From Bostrychus sinensis (taxonomy: Eukaryota > Chordata > Actinopteri > Gobiiformes > Eleotridae), in assembly GCA_020698575.1 (NCBI GenBank), contig CM036253.1, positions 34,817,719 to 34,881,718 on the forward strand: 64,000 bases of DNA, given 5' to 3'. Both the position numbers and the translations under genes were made by a program. Within the stretch, counting starts at the first letter, position 1. Every line of letters starts with the position of its first letter. Shown here one piece after another: positions 12,701 to 20,690 of this stretch. The notes below the pieces were generated by a model that was not told the origin of the DNA, ran no database searches, and worked only from the letters and a program-made list of their open reading frames with translations.

Positions 12701-15700
12701 ACTTATTTCTTAACAGAGACAGCAGCAGAAGCCAGTTGTACAAAGAGTTGTGGAAAAAGTGGGTTTGTTTGAATTCAATTCAATTCAATTCAGATTTATT
12801 TGTATAGCCCAGTATCACAACAAAAGTCGCCTCAAAAAGCTTCACAACAGTTGATCAAACATAAACACACAATCAGACAACACAAACAATAACTACACTA
12901 AACTAAACAGACCCAGGACACTCCTGTCCTTAGACCCTCCTTCTCGGTAAGGAAAAACTCCTAAAAAAACCCAGCTGTGGGAAAAAAGAAGAAACCTTAT
13001 GGAGCCCAACTGAAGGAGAGATCCTCTCCCAAGACGGACAGGCAATGTGTCTAGGACTGTTAGTTCATTAGCTCATCTATAGGATCATAGATCAGCTCTG
13101 TAAGGATTCATCCAGATGAGAGTGGGGTGAGGTAGGTTGAGGAAGTCCATAGGATGCAGCAGGTGGCCTCATCCAGACAGGTGAGTGGGCGAGATAGGTC
13201 CGGGAAATCCAGGATGCAGCAGGGATGTATGAATGTGGTCGTTACATCAGACATCAATGGGTCTATACTGTGGTTAAAATGGAAACAGGATGAAAAAAAA
13301 AAAAAAAAACACACAGGACTTAACAACAACGAGGACTTAAGCAGAACCAACAGGTGACGAAGGAAAACACTAAGCGCCGTTGATCAGGTCAGAGAAGTTA
13401 TTACATTAGCTCAGTAGCCAGCGCTACTTTGGAGATGTCTGTCCAAGAGTCTCATTCTTTTGGCCACACCAAGTCCCCAGAGTATGATACAGAGTGCACA
13501 TTTAGAAAAACTGCTCAGAGTTGCTTTAAAACAAATACATAGCATTGCAAAACAAATGCACCCTTTTCATAAAAAGAGCCAAGTCAGATTTCTACATTTC
13601 TGAAACAACAAAAAATTTGAATGATCCTAAGAAGTTTTGGAAGATAGTGAAATCACTTGTGAGTCTGCACAAGCAAGTGATCTAACTAACTTCTTAATTA
13701 AAGATGGTAAACATGTGACAGAGAAATCAGCTAAGCTAAATTATTTTAATGAACATTTCTTTTCAGCAGGGTCTCATTTTGATTCATTAAACCCTAATTT
13801 AGCAACCTCTGCTACAAACTGTGAACTTCTAGAAACAACCAGATGTTTAAATATCTACACATTTAACTTTAACACTTTGTCTGTCTCCAAGGTTCATAGA
13901 ACACTGAAAAATCTGGATACCAGGAAGGCAGCTGGACCAGATACTCCTTATTTTTGAGGTTGGTTGCAGACTACATTGCTGAGCCCCTGTCATATATTTT
14001 CAATCTGAGTTTCAGTTGTAAAAAAATTCCCAGTGTCTTGAAATCTGCGTGTGTACTTCCTCTTCTCATAGGAGAAGTAAATAACTACAGGCCAATCCCC
14101 AAGTTATGTATCTTGGCAAAAATATTTGAAAAGCTGATCAGTGAACAACTGAAGGTGTTTTTAGAATCCAACAGCATTTCTGATTTTCAGTCTGGTTTTA
14201 GAAAACAGCACAGTACTGTTTCAGCCACTTTGAAAGTTTTAAATGATTTTATCCAGGCACTTTTTTTGTAAAAAATATTTTGTTGCAATCTTTATTGACC
14301 TCTCTAAGGCATTTGACACTGTGGATCATACTCTCCTGGTTGAAACTCTAGTTCAGATTGGCATTTCAGATCAAGCTGCGGCTTGTTGATTATTTGTCAA
14401 ATAGATCCCAGTGCATACAAATGTCTGGTTCTGCTTCCGCTGTTCTTGAGGTCAAAAAAGGTGTGCCACAGGGTTCCGTCTTAGGACCTATTTTATTCTG
14501 CATTTATATTAATAACGTGTCATAATCTGTCAAATGCATCATATCATTTTTATGCTGACGACAGGGTAATTTATTGTTGCTCTCTGTCAATTGTGCATGC
14601 TTTTGAATTTTTACAGTCTGCTTTTAATGTCTTTCAGTCTCGTCTGCAGTCATTAAAACTGGTCTTAAATGCAAAGAAAACCAAAGTGATGGTACTTTCA
14701 CACAAACGTGAGTTACCAGCGAACATTCCGGTTATAGGAACTGCCCATGGTAAACCAATGGAATTAGTTGATAGCTACAGATGGCCAGTCCGCCCCTGAC
14801 CAGCGGAATCCTTTTCCTGGCAATGTTTACCCAAAAAGATTACACTAGCCTACCACAAATGACTTAAAAAAAAGTTTTTAGTATGTTTTTATTTACTGTT
14901 GGGTTGTTTGGTGTGTTTTTGCCTTCATGACCTATTTGTACTGTTAACTGTTTTATTTAGCCTACACTGATTGTAAAAACAAGACATAGGCCTATAATTC
15001 AATGTTAACTTGGCCTGCTCAAAAGTAACAAATTTATGCTTACAAAAAAAAAAAAAAGTTTATTACTCTGCACTATTTACAAAAACAAATAAATAGGACT
15101 AAAAGTTTTAGTTTTTTAAAGGAAAGATTGCTTTGGTTAAACCAGTCACTGTATATCTGGTTGCAAAAGGAAGAGCATCCGGTGCAAAATCTCCACTGCC
15201 AAACCACCTACGACTGATTCGCTGTGTAAACCCAGAGTAAAAGGGAAAAGCTACAAAAACAAAAAATAGCTTTGGTTAAACCATAATAGGCCTAACAAAC
15301 CTTATAGAGTAGCCTATTTCCACACCTTTAGGCAGCCTATCTCTCACAGTCAATGTGAGACACAAATCTTTAATGACACAGCTACCGTTTGCTCTTTTTT
15401 TTTTTTTTTTTGGCATAGGAGCTATGGTGAGCCGCGACCCACAGCCCGTGAGTCACTACTCAGAGCGACCCATGGCACATATCCGCTCATTTTACCTTCA
15501 AAACACACACAAAATAATTTAGTCACAGGCACTGAATAATATTGTAGTAAACTATTAATACATAATGTCAAATAGCTCATATAAGCTCAATCTAAGGCTG
15601 AAATTCGTAAAAGGTCAGTTTGAGGTTAGCCACAGTGACGAGTGCTCTTATCACACATCTGATAGAAATGAAGTTTATGGCAGATTTGTGTCATGAGGGA

Positions 15701-18564
15701 TACCAGAAAGCAGATAACCATTCTTATTCATTGTCCTTGGGTCACTATAGGCCAGACACTGTGGCTCCTGAAACAAATGTCCTTTTTGAGTTAGAAACAA
15801 ATATCAACTGCAAAATCCAGTACTCCTACATTGTGAACTGTTCACCAAAGCTGAGTGGCCCTCTTTGGGCGCGCGAAGGTTCACTTGCTGGATGACTTTG
15901 GTCTATAAGGCTCTGCTTGACTTGGCTCCATTGTACCTCTGCTGTCTTCGTCAAAGAAACATCATCATTATGCCTTGCACTCTAGAGACATTTATCATTT
16001 GTATGTTCCTCGTGTTAGTACTGAATTTGGGAAACAAGCCTTCGGTTTTTCTGCTCCCTCTGCTTGGAACTCTCTCCAAGTTGAAGTGAAAATGTCTGAA
16101 CTTGTTTCATTTAGAACTTTCTTTTCCCTGCTATGTAACAGACAAAAAGAGTCCAGTCATTGCCTGTGTTTTTATTTTTTTACTGTAACCTAGTGCACCA
16201 TCATTTTCACTTTAACATCTCTTACTGTTTACAACTACCACACTTTATGTCTGACTGTTTACATCTATTGCACTTTATAACATCAAATTGTTTTGCTGCA
16301 CTTTAATTTTAATATAGTAATAATTCTAATCAAATTGTTTATTTTATATATTGTTATGTTTTGTGACGTGTGCTGCTGACCTCTTGGCCAGGTCACCTTT
16401 GTAAAAGAAATCCTGATCTGAATGTTTTTTTTTTATTAAATAAAGGTTTAATAAGTAAAATAAAATGTTTCAAAAACAAATAGATATCTGTTTTCCTTCC
16501 AAAATCTTTTTATTTTATTTTATTTATTTTAATAATAGAGTCAAAGTTAGTCGGTTAGGTGGTTTACAACTTCTAAACTTCATAAATTACTATTGGGCAG
16601 CAAATATTGCTCAGCAGGTTCACTGGTCCCATGCGTCTCACAGTAAGTGGCGTAGATCAGAAGCAAACTCACTCTGGTCTACATCATTAGCAGCTTTAAT
16701 TACTGCCAAACTACCCAGTTCTTTCTCAACATGTCCAGTAGTTTGGTCCACTCTTAAAATATGGGCTCGATTTAGACAAAACTTTAAGTTATTAGAATTG
16801 GCTTGTCTGGCTCCAATATGTTTTAATCATTTCTTTCCCCCCGGACAATTGGATGTTATCTTTCTAAAATAGGAAAGTTACGGTATCCAAAAATTCAGGG
16901 ACTTGTGTATTTGGAAATTAGCAAATTTTAACACCCTTTCTAAGAAATATATGCTAGCTTCACCAGGCCAATTTTGTTATTTCCAAATTCAGGAATATGT
17001 TTGTAAATAAAGTCCAACATCTCCAAATTTGGTAAAAAAACAAACAAAAAAACAAAAAACAAAAACGTGACTGGTGATATTTTACAACTTTTTCCTTCAT
17101 ATTTGATATCATCTCATTACTTAATCGAGGTGCCCCAGACAAAATAAAGGCAGCTTGGTCAGCAGAAATGGGAGTGGAGATCCTTGTAGAGCCCTACATC
17201 AGTGCTTTAGAAAGAGTGAACAGTACCTTAATACAGTAAGTTCATTACAGTTTAGGGTTGTACATTGTATACATTATTGCAAAGCGAAATTATCCAAAAT
17301 GCACCCAGACACTGATGAAAACTGTGACAGATCCAAATCTTTTAAGGCACTTTTGACTCGCATGTTTTGTTTGTTTACACTATCTAAAGCCTTCAATATT
17401 GATTTACAGCCATCAGCACAAATAGCTATCTTTGGTGTCCCTAAATTTAGCTGTGGCACTCTGTCCAATAAACATAAAAACATTGTGGTGTTTACCTCTC
17501 TTATAGCCAGAAGGAGAATATTATTGAATGGAAATCTCCTGAACCTCCTAGACCATCAGTATGGGTGAGAGATTTGTTGACCTATTTAAATCTTGAAAAA
17601 GAGAAATACACTGTTGTTAAAGGTGCTATGAGCAGTATATATTTTTTTATATTTCATAATGACCCACATGTGTCCCAAGATATGAAGTAAACGTGTTTAA
17701 AACAAAATATTAGTTTTACTGATAACAATGTTACAGTTGATGTATTCACAATAAAAATATATTTTACATATTGGCCAAGTTTATGTTTACATTTTTTGTT
17801 TGGTTTTGGTTTGGTTTAAAACTGGGGAAAGATAAGAAAACTGGAACACTACACTGACAATGCTCTAAACTCAACTTTTAATGTACTTAGGGTTAGTACT
17901 AATGTACTCCCAATAAAAATATGAAATACAAAAACAAGTAGGAAGTACAGTCTACCACAAATATAAAAACTGTGATATATGCATTGTGAATACATTTTAG
18001 CATTCTATCAACAAAAAGGGATCCAACTTATTAAAGCAATATACCTATCATTTTGGTTTTCTTGGTACCACCCACTTTGGTAAATGTAGACAGTTTGAAG
18101 TGTGACAGTGGTGGTGTGTACCTCTGGCTGTGGCCGTCTCTCCATCCGGGTGGGCCATCCTCTGCATGGCTGTAGACGCCACACACACGGGCATGCTCAG
18201 ATTCTGCCCCAGGACGGTGGCCGACAGGTCCACTGTGGATACATTTCGCAACACGCGTGGGACCAGACACCACCTGCACACATGGACAGTGAGCACACAC
18301 ATGTATGCACAGTCTGCTGTTACAGGCAGAGGTGGGCGAAGTCAACAATTATACTCAAGAGTATGGTTGCTTCAGAATAATATAACTCCAAAAAAAAAAA
18401 AGTACAGTTTAAAGTGTCCAAGTGCTGTACCTGCTGAAGGCCTCCACATTGTCAGCCAAGGTGTGCTGCTCATCTGCACCAGAGCGGTAGTAGTCATACA
18501 CAGCTTTGGGAAGAACTTTGTGGGCCTGCTCCTCAAAGTCGCTCACACATACGTACTGAGACAT
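1033..18564 (-). CDS. hao1: HAO1-like 2-hydroxyacid (glycolate) oxidase gene, 3' partial
   Basis: Seven coding exons on the minus strand join in one frame: 18431-18564, 18122-18273, 11973-12249, 10799-10971, 1482-1573, 1246-1404 and 1033-1102. All six introns between them are GT-AG. The product is a peroxisomal FMN-dependent alpha-hydroxyacid oxidase of the glycolate oxidase family, which oxidises glycolate to glyoxylate with release of peroxide. Visible residues include the tyrosine of YDYYRSGA, the tryptophan of SSWATS, the tyrosine of QLYIYKDRE, the aspartate of TVDTPYLG, the lysine of PVILKGI, and the His/Arg pair of SNHGARQLDG. The SSWATS tryptophan and overall similarity favour HAO1 over HAO2, although WGLAC resembles HAO2. 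About 352 codons are present; human HAO1 is 370 aa. The final exon with the C-terminal peroxisomal signal is not seen and probably lies beyond base 1. Confidence 0.88.
1110..1191. repeat. (CA)n microsatellite
   Basis: An interrupted AC-dinucleotide run lies immediately beside the exon 7 acceptor, within the 143-bp intron 6 of hao1. Open frames through it are artefacts of the repeat. Confidence 0.95.
1246..1404 (-). CDS. hao1: hao1 exon 6
   Basis: This exon has exactly 53 codons. It encodes LDVLSKVVSAVGG, then VFLDGGVRRGTDVLKALALG, then AVFIGRPVLWGLACE. The DGGVR and GRP segments bind the FMN phosphate in this family. Splice sites are TTTCAG and GTGACT. Confidence 0.93.
1482..1573 (-). CDS. 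hao1: hao1 exon 5, active-site His/Arg
   Basis: The exon encodes AEDALQAVDYGVDGILVSN followed by HGARQLDGVPAT. It includes the catalytic histidine and substrate-binding arginine of the SNHGARQLDG signature. It starts after CCTCAG and ends before GTCGGT. Confidence 0.93.
2103..3692 (+). mobile_element. Tc1-like DNA transposon, copy 1
   Basis: This 1,590-bp element is flanked by TA dinucleotides. Its ends are terminal inverted repeats beginning CAGTGAACCCCGAAATTATT. Long A/T runs sit just inside both ends. It carries a broken transposase gene on the plus strand. A second copy in the same orientation lies at 46386-47960. Copy 1 is inserted in intron 4 of hao1, antisense to the gene. Confidence 0.93.
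2469..3340 (+). pseudogene. Tc1-like transposase pseudogene, copy 1
   Basis: The remnant starts at MAKTKELSEDLRLR. Relative to copy 2 it has a small deletion and frameshift in the helix-turn-helix region, after which the right frame resumes at ATVQSIIKKYKTFCTV. A TGA follows LGSAGGNI at about 2755. A later frame encodes the catalytic part: WSDEK-like, then KPGGGNLMFWGCFSAGGPG, then QHNNDPKHTAK. The third catalytic segment is shortened (SQRIENLWREL), and a frameshift ends the frame at RPST. It cannot make active enzyme as it stands. Confidence 0.88.
3695..4330. other. Intronic sequence without a recognised gene
   Basis: This is AT-rich intron 4 sequence of hao1. It contains a short A-run at about 3760-3776 and a 'GGGAACCACTGGGTT' fragment at about 3782 that resembles the end of a hAT-type short element. 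Nothing else is supportable. Confidence 0.5.
4331..4857 (-). mobile_element. Non-autonomous Tc1-like element with transposase tail
   Basis: The 527-bp element is flanked by TA at both ends and has ends CACTATAT / ATATAGTG. Read on the minus strand, about 4590-4640 encodes a DWPAQSPDLNLIEHL-like segment, the third catalytic block of Tc1 transposases. It is therefore a deletion derivative and not an ORF-free foldback. A shorter relative lies at 39789-40009. Confidence 0.82.
5047..5555. mobile_element. Short terminal-inverted-repeat element (MITE-like)
   Basis: The ends match as imperfect inverted repeats: TTAAAGCTGCATTACCTGAT on the left against TTAAAGCTGTACTACATGAT on the right in reverse complement. 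There is no coding content. The flanks suggest a TTA/TAA-type target, but I am not sure of the superfamily. Confidence 0.6.
5873..6108 (+). repeat. tRNA-derived SINE fragment inside a hAT-like end
   Basis: A B-box-like GGTCGTTCAAACCCC is followed by GTGTCCTTGGGCAAGACACTT and a tail ending AAAGTGCTTTATAAATGTGACC, a common fish SINE body. A related copy on the opposite strand lies at 59027-59216. The left boundary abuts GGGTGTCCAAACTTTTTCA, which is the end motif of the hAT-like short elements at 27572 and 49242. Confidence 0.65.
6240..6285. repeat. TTTCA-type pentanucleotide stretch
   Basis: A short run of TTTCA/TTTTA units occurs in intron 4 of hao1. The surrounding 6109-6417 has no recognisable gene. 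Confidence 0.5.
6415..6486. repeat. Left stub of a 20-bp minisatellite
   Basis: About three units of CCACTCACACACCTGAATAT stand directly left of the endogenous retrovirus. The main array of the same unit starts directly right of it at 10395. AGTAT at 6482-6486 is the left copy of the retroviral target duplication. Confidence 0.85.
6487..6915 (+). repeat. ERV 5' LTR
   Basis: The LTR matches 9925-10394 over most of its length. It contains a TATATAAA box at about 6624 and an AATAAA signal at about 6800. It is shorter than the 3' LTR because of a deletion of roughly 80 bp after the TATA region, and it carries a TA microsatellite expansion that the 3' LTR lacks. Confidence 0.88.
6742..6787. repeat. 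(TA)n microsatellite in the 5' LTR
   Basis: An uninterrupted TA run of about 23 units sits where the 3' LTR has only GAATATATACC. It therefore expanded after integration. Confidence 0.9.
6917..6934 (+). other. ERV primer-binding site, tRNA-Leu type
   Basis: TGGTGTCAGAAGTGGGAT begins one base after the LTR terminal CA. It resembles the complement of the 3' end of leucine tRNAs. This assignment is from memory of tRNA ends and was not aligned. Confidence 0.65.
7008..7202 (+). pseudogene. ERV gag-region remnant, unassigned
   Basis: A 64-codon open stretch starts about 90 bp after the primer-binding site, where gag would begin. No gag domain or zinc knuckle is visible, so the assignment rests on position only. 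Confidence 0.3.
7480..7905 (+). pseudogene. ERV RNase H remnant
   Basis: Conserved RNase H pieces appear in order: a GYAVVTADKTLESGTLPQHW-like strand, FTDSRYAFGVVHDFGTLW with the catalytic aspartate, and VVKCKAHTKKTD...GNAKADAEA with the terminal His and Asp. Stops and frameshifts lie between them. Confidence 0.75.
7930..8861 (+). pseudogene. ERV integrase remnant
   Basis: The frame 8034-8579 includes a zinc-binding-like CLKCG, HWMMDFIEL (first Asp), LSSDNGPGF (second Asp) and a GLVEN segment (Glu), the DD35E layout of retroviral integrases. A stop follows at about 8577. The C-terminal domain with TPFERVYGRPF, GPYQVLL and WIHHYHIKK continues in 8604-8861 after a frame break. Confidence 0.82.
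8966..9700 (+). pseudogene. Possible ERV env remnant
   Basis: A short frame at 8966 starts with a hydrophobic leader-like segment and stops within about 55 codons. Fragments downstream have a serine/threonine- and proline-rich stretch and a CIICRMPKQ-like piece. Position after pol suggests env, but I recognise no transmembrane subunit motif. Confidence 0.35.
9913..9924 (+). other. ERV polypurine tract
   Basis: AAAAGGATGGAA lies directly against the start of the 3' LTR, the expected place for the plus-strand primer. Confidence 0.6.
9925..10394 (+). repeat. ERV 3' LTR
   Basis: The sequence starts TGGTATGATTAAAATGG and ends GTTAAAGCA. It has TATATAAA at about 10071 and AATAAA at about 10280. 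Many substitutions and indels against the 5' LTR show that the insertion is not recent. Confidence 0.88.
10395..10757. repeat. 20-bp minisatellite, main array
   Basis: About 18 head-to-tail units of a 20-21-bp repeat (CCACTCACACACCTGAGTGT) vary mainly at CCACT/CCACC and CACACACC/CACCACACC. The array ends about 40 bp before the donor of hao1 exon 4. Its first unit is joined to the retroviral target duplication. Confidence 0.93.
10799..10971 (-). CDS. hao1: hao1 exon 4, catalytic lysine region
   Basis: The exon encodes MSNFSAASLSFSEGSYGDD, SGLAVYVSKAIDPSLCWDD and VLWLKKHTQLPVILKGILS. The KG of PVILKGI matches the FMN-contacting lysine. The acceptor is GTGCAG and the donor GTACGT. Confidence 0.92.
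11070..11340 (+). repeat. Dispersed repeat shared with 28905-29200
   Basis: The block from 'AAGACTTTTTAATGC' through 'AGAACAATAATCTGTATGAA' and 'GGAATTATCTGTACTA' is nearly the same as 28915-29110 in the same orientation. No coding sequence is seen. The family is not named. Confidence 0.75.
11381..11828. mobile_element. hAT-type short non-autonomous element
   Basis: The ends CAGTGTTTCCCAACC and GGGAACCACTG are inverted repeats. They are flanked by ACCTAGAT (11373-11380) and ACCTAGGT (11829-11836), an 8-bp target duplication with one mismatch, as expected for hAT transposition. Confidence 0.82.
11973..12249 (-). CDS. hao1: hao1 exon 3, Trp/Tyr/Asp active-site region
   Basis: The exon encodes ACRAVGTGMMLSSWATSTIE, QLYIYKDRELTLSLVRRAEQ and TVDTPYLGRRWADVRNRF. 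These hold the active-site tryptophan and tyrosine, the aspartate and the substrate arginine. Between EEVAVAAEP and WMQLYIY a glycine-rich LPGGGARGV loop makes it longer than human HAO1 there. Splice sites are CCACAG and GTATGA. Confidence 0.93.
12773..13075 (-). mobile_element. LINE 3' end (L2/Maui-like)
   Basis: The stretch begins ATTCAATTCAATTCAGATTT, with GTATAGCCCAGTATCACAAC, and includes GGTAAGGAAAAACTCC. It is a familiar fish LINE 3' end read in reverse. An opposite-strand relative lies at 25868-26055. The family name is from memory. Confidence 0.6.
13490..16445 (+). mobile_element. Rearranged non-LTR retrotransposon (Rex/CR1-L2 type)
   Basis: Reverse transcriptase pieces are collinear: LDTRKAAGPDT, NNYRPIPKLCILAKIFEKLI, FQSGFRKQHSTVSATLKV, IDLSKAFDTVDHTLLVETLV, KKGVPQGSVLGPILFCIYIN and a Y-ADD box in which threonine is replaced by arginine. 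The coding match breaks off near 14778. It resumes at about 15880 with VYKALLDLAPLYLC and SAPSAWNSLQVEV, and the tail ends TTATTAAATAAAGG. Frameshifts and stops are frequent. Confidence 0.82.
14780..15860. mobile_element. Foreign insert in the LINE, unresolved
   Basis: This block replaces the middle of the LINE C-terminal region. It contains a GGAAGAGCATCCGGTGCAAA...GATTCGCTGTG stretch at about 15168-15225, resembling RTE-type LINE 3' ends of fish, and a T-run at about 15396-15411. I could not define its ends. Confidence 0.4.
16520..17600 (+). mobile_element. L1-like LINE ORF2 C-terminal remnant
   Basis: The segments GGLQLLNFINYYWAANIAQQ, SSFSTCPVVWSTLKIWARFR, CFNHFFPP, VVHCIHYCKAKLSKMHPDTD, IAIFGVP and FTSLIARRRILL follow the order seen at the C-terminus of fish L1 ORF2. 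They lie in several frames with deletions. Confidence 0.78.
17608..17830 (+). repeat. Dispersed repeat related to 59282-59572
   Basis: It begins AAAGGTGCTATGAGC and continues ATGACCCACATGTGT and TTAGTTTTACTGATAACAAT, matching the short element at 59282-59572. The right part is different or missing. Confidence 0.75.
18122..18273 (-). CDS. hao1: hao1 exon 2
   Basis: The exon encodes WCLVPRVLRNVSTVDLSAT, VLGQNLSMPVCVASTAMQR and MAHPDGETATAR, the first beta-strand of the barrel in this family. The acceptor is GTGCAG and the donor GTACAC. The intron to exon 1 is only 157 bp. Confidence 0.93.
18431..18564 (-). CDS. hao1: hao1 exon 1 with start codon
   Basis: Translation starts at the ATG at 18562-18564: MSQYVCVSDFEEQAHKVLP, KAVYDYYRSGADEQHTLADN, VEAFSR. 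The YDYYRSGA tyrosine aligns with the substrate-binding tyrosine of HAO1. The N-terminus is about one residue shorter than human. The donor is CAG|GTACAG. Confidence 0.93.
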
Positions 18565-18693
18565 GGCTGGGACTGAGGCAGGAGGAGGCCCACAGGGGAA
18601 GATCACCGGGACAGAAGAGGACAAAGGGCGCTCTCCACCAATCATTAACATCACATCAGCAGAGGGGACTCACAGAGCATGTGACCGCAGCTC

Positions 18694-18835
18694 ACCCCTA
18701 GAGGACAGGCACAGAGAGTACCCACCCCCCCGAGGACAGGGACAGAGTATCCACTTCTTTAGAGGAGAGGGACAGAGTATCCATTCCCCCCAGAGGACAG
18801 AGGGACAGATTATTCACATCCCCGGAGGAGGAGTC
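18694..18835. repeat. Tandem repeat upstream of the hao1 start
   Basis: Roughly four imperfect 32-36-bp units share GAGGACAGGGACAGAGTATCC and a C-run. The array starts about 130 bp upstream of the start codon, so it lies in the 5' leader or proximal promoter. I cannot identify a TATA box or transcription start. Confidence 0.75.
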
Positions 18836-20612
18836 AGGAGAAGGATTTTAAACTTAATTCTGAATAGGTTGCAATCATGTTCTAGAATTTGATGTCAAAA
18901 TCTCAGATGGAGGGCAGGGGCCTGTATTACTGTAGAGGTTAGACCACTGTTTTTAAAAGAAATATCTGAACAGAAAATCCACAAATATTGGAACTCATAA
19001 TTTTTTGTCAACAACTGGGTCCACAACCACACCATAATAATCTCGAGGCTTAATGCAGAGTCTACTGACCACAAATCGCCTGTGTGTTTGAATATCACCA
19101 CTTTTTGATGCTATACTGAAGAAAAACTTGACTTCAGGTCATTTGTACTGACAGGTAAGACTTTGAACTTTGTGTCTGTTTTTGTTTCATGTGGATAGGC
19201 CCAGTACTTAGAGATATTAGCCATAAACCAGGCCAAGACATCTGCATTTTCAATCTTGAGCTGCAGATTCTACCACAGAATTCTTACATGCATCCAGCTC
19301 AATTTTAAACTATAGGCTCTTCAAAATTCTATGAATGGAAATCAGTGAAGGGATGCCAGCACAGAGGCATTGCGCTCTCCTCAGTTTCTGTTCCTGAGGT
19401 GAAAACGTCTGCACAAGATGACTGGACACTGCCAGCAGAAAAGTACAATAACAAACTGGCACTGTCTGGTCAATAGGGTCTAAATCAGCAGAGGGCAGCT
19501 CCACAAACCCCAGTGAACCAGGATTGAGACCAGTCCGTTGTCTGCAACTAAGTCTTTTTTTTTTGTAATAAAAAGAAAGGTTATTTATTAGTTATTTAGG
19601 TACTGAAATCACTTTACAACTGAGTCTTTTATTTACACACAGATGGGTGTGTGTTTGCGTGTGTGACTGTGTTTATTGTGGGGGACCAGGTCTAACTCCT
19701 GTCTGACATACGTAGCTTATAGCACTGTAAGCATACCAAAACACAGTATTTTTTACTTTCATATTTATTTAGCATCAAACAAAATCCAATAAAAGCATAA
19801 GAAATTCCAATTTCTACCAGCACCCAAACCAATTTTCCCACTAAAAATGTAAAACTAGAAGGCAAGATTAATAAAATGCAGGCAGTAGGGCTGGGAGTGA
19901 ATACACAAGGAAAGCAATATACTTAGAGACAAAACGCTAGCACTGAGCCAGTGTGAAGAAGAGAGTAACATTAGCTACGATCACAAGACTACAGAGAGCT
20001 CAGACAGTATTCAGGAGGCCTACTGTGTGCTCCTCCGGATAGTCAGAGCCACACATTCAGGTCCTTCAGCTTTCATTTCCTTTCATTTAGAGTTTCACAT
20101 GTTTCACAGAGATGTAGCTTTGTAAATCCTGCTGAGCTTTTGTTCCCATCATCCTTGGGCCCCTTAAAGAAAACATCTTAAATGTAGCCCTGGACAGGCC
20201 TGTTTGAGCCAGTGCCCCCAGATAAGTCCAACACAGAGCTGTGTGCTTCAGTGGGACAGGCCCACCTCCTCTGGTTAATAGCTCAACAGGATGCAGTGTA
20301 GTTAATGGGTACAACTTGAGAGTGGCTGTGCAGGTGTGGGGGGGAACGCAGAGGCCGGTCCCCCCTCTCCCATCCGACAGCACTGTGACCACCCACACCC
20401 AGAAAGATGGGCCAGACCGCAGGCCAAGAGAGCGTTGGGTTGGCTCTCAACGTGTGGCGGATCGTGCGGCTGCCCGGCGAGGGGTGCCAGGAGCACGGGT
20501 GCGTCCCAGCTCCTCCCCCCAGTGTGCTCCGGTACGGCTGTGCCCCCAGACCCACTGGACTCTGGTGGATCTCCAAGCCTTCGCTGGACCAAAGACAAGA
20601 AGCGGCGTTAGC
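18836..20612. other. Intergenic region, includes SMG1 3' UTR
   Basis: This is the interval between the SMG1 stop and the hao1 promoter. Candidate minus-strand AATAAA signals (TTTATT on plus) occur near 19581 and 19627. I cannot say which is used. No coding exon is recognised, and open frames at 20087-20714 are GC-rich sequence overlapping the SMG1 end. Confidence 0.55.
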
Positions 20613-20690
20613 TCACACCCAGGCAGTCCATCCCTCGTACAGCTGAGCCAGGTTGTCCAGGCTGGTGGCCTCCTTGATCACCATGTCCAC
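20613..20690 (-). CDS. smg1: smg1 last exon, FATC tail
   Basis: The 26-codon exon encodes VDMVIKEATSLDNLAQLYEG then WTAWV and a TGA at 20613-20615. The FATC tail (QLYEGWTAWV) is the conserved C-terminus that packs against the kinase domain in PI3K-related kinases. The acceptor is CTTCCAG. The intron before it is about 2 kb and carries a hAT-type short element. Confidence 0.97.
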   Translation of the reverse strand: MDMVIKEATSLDNLAQLYEGWTAWV

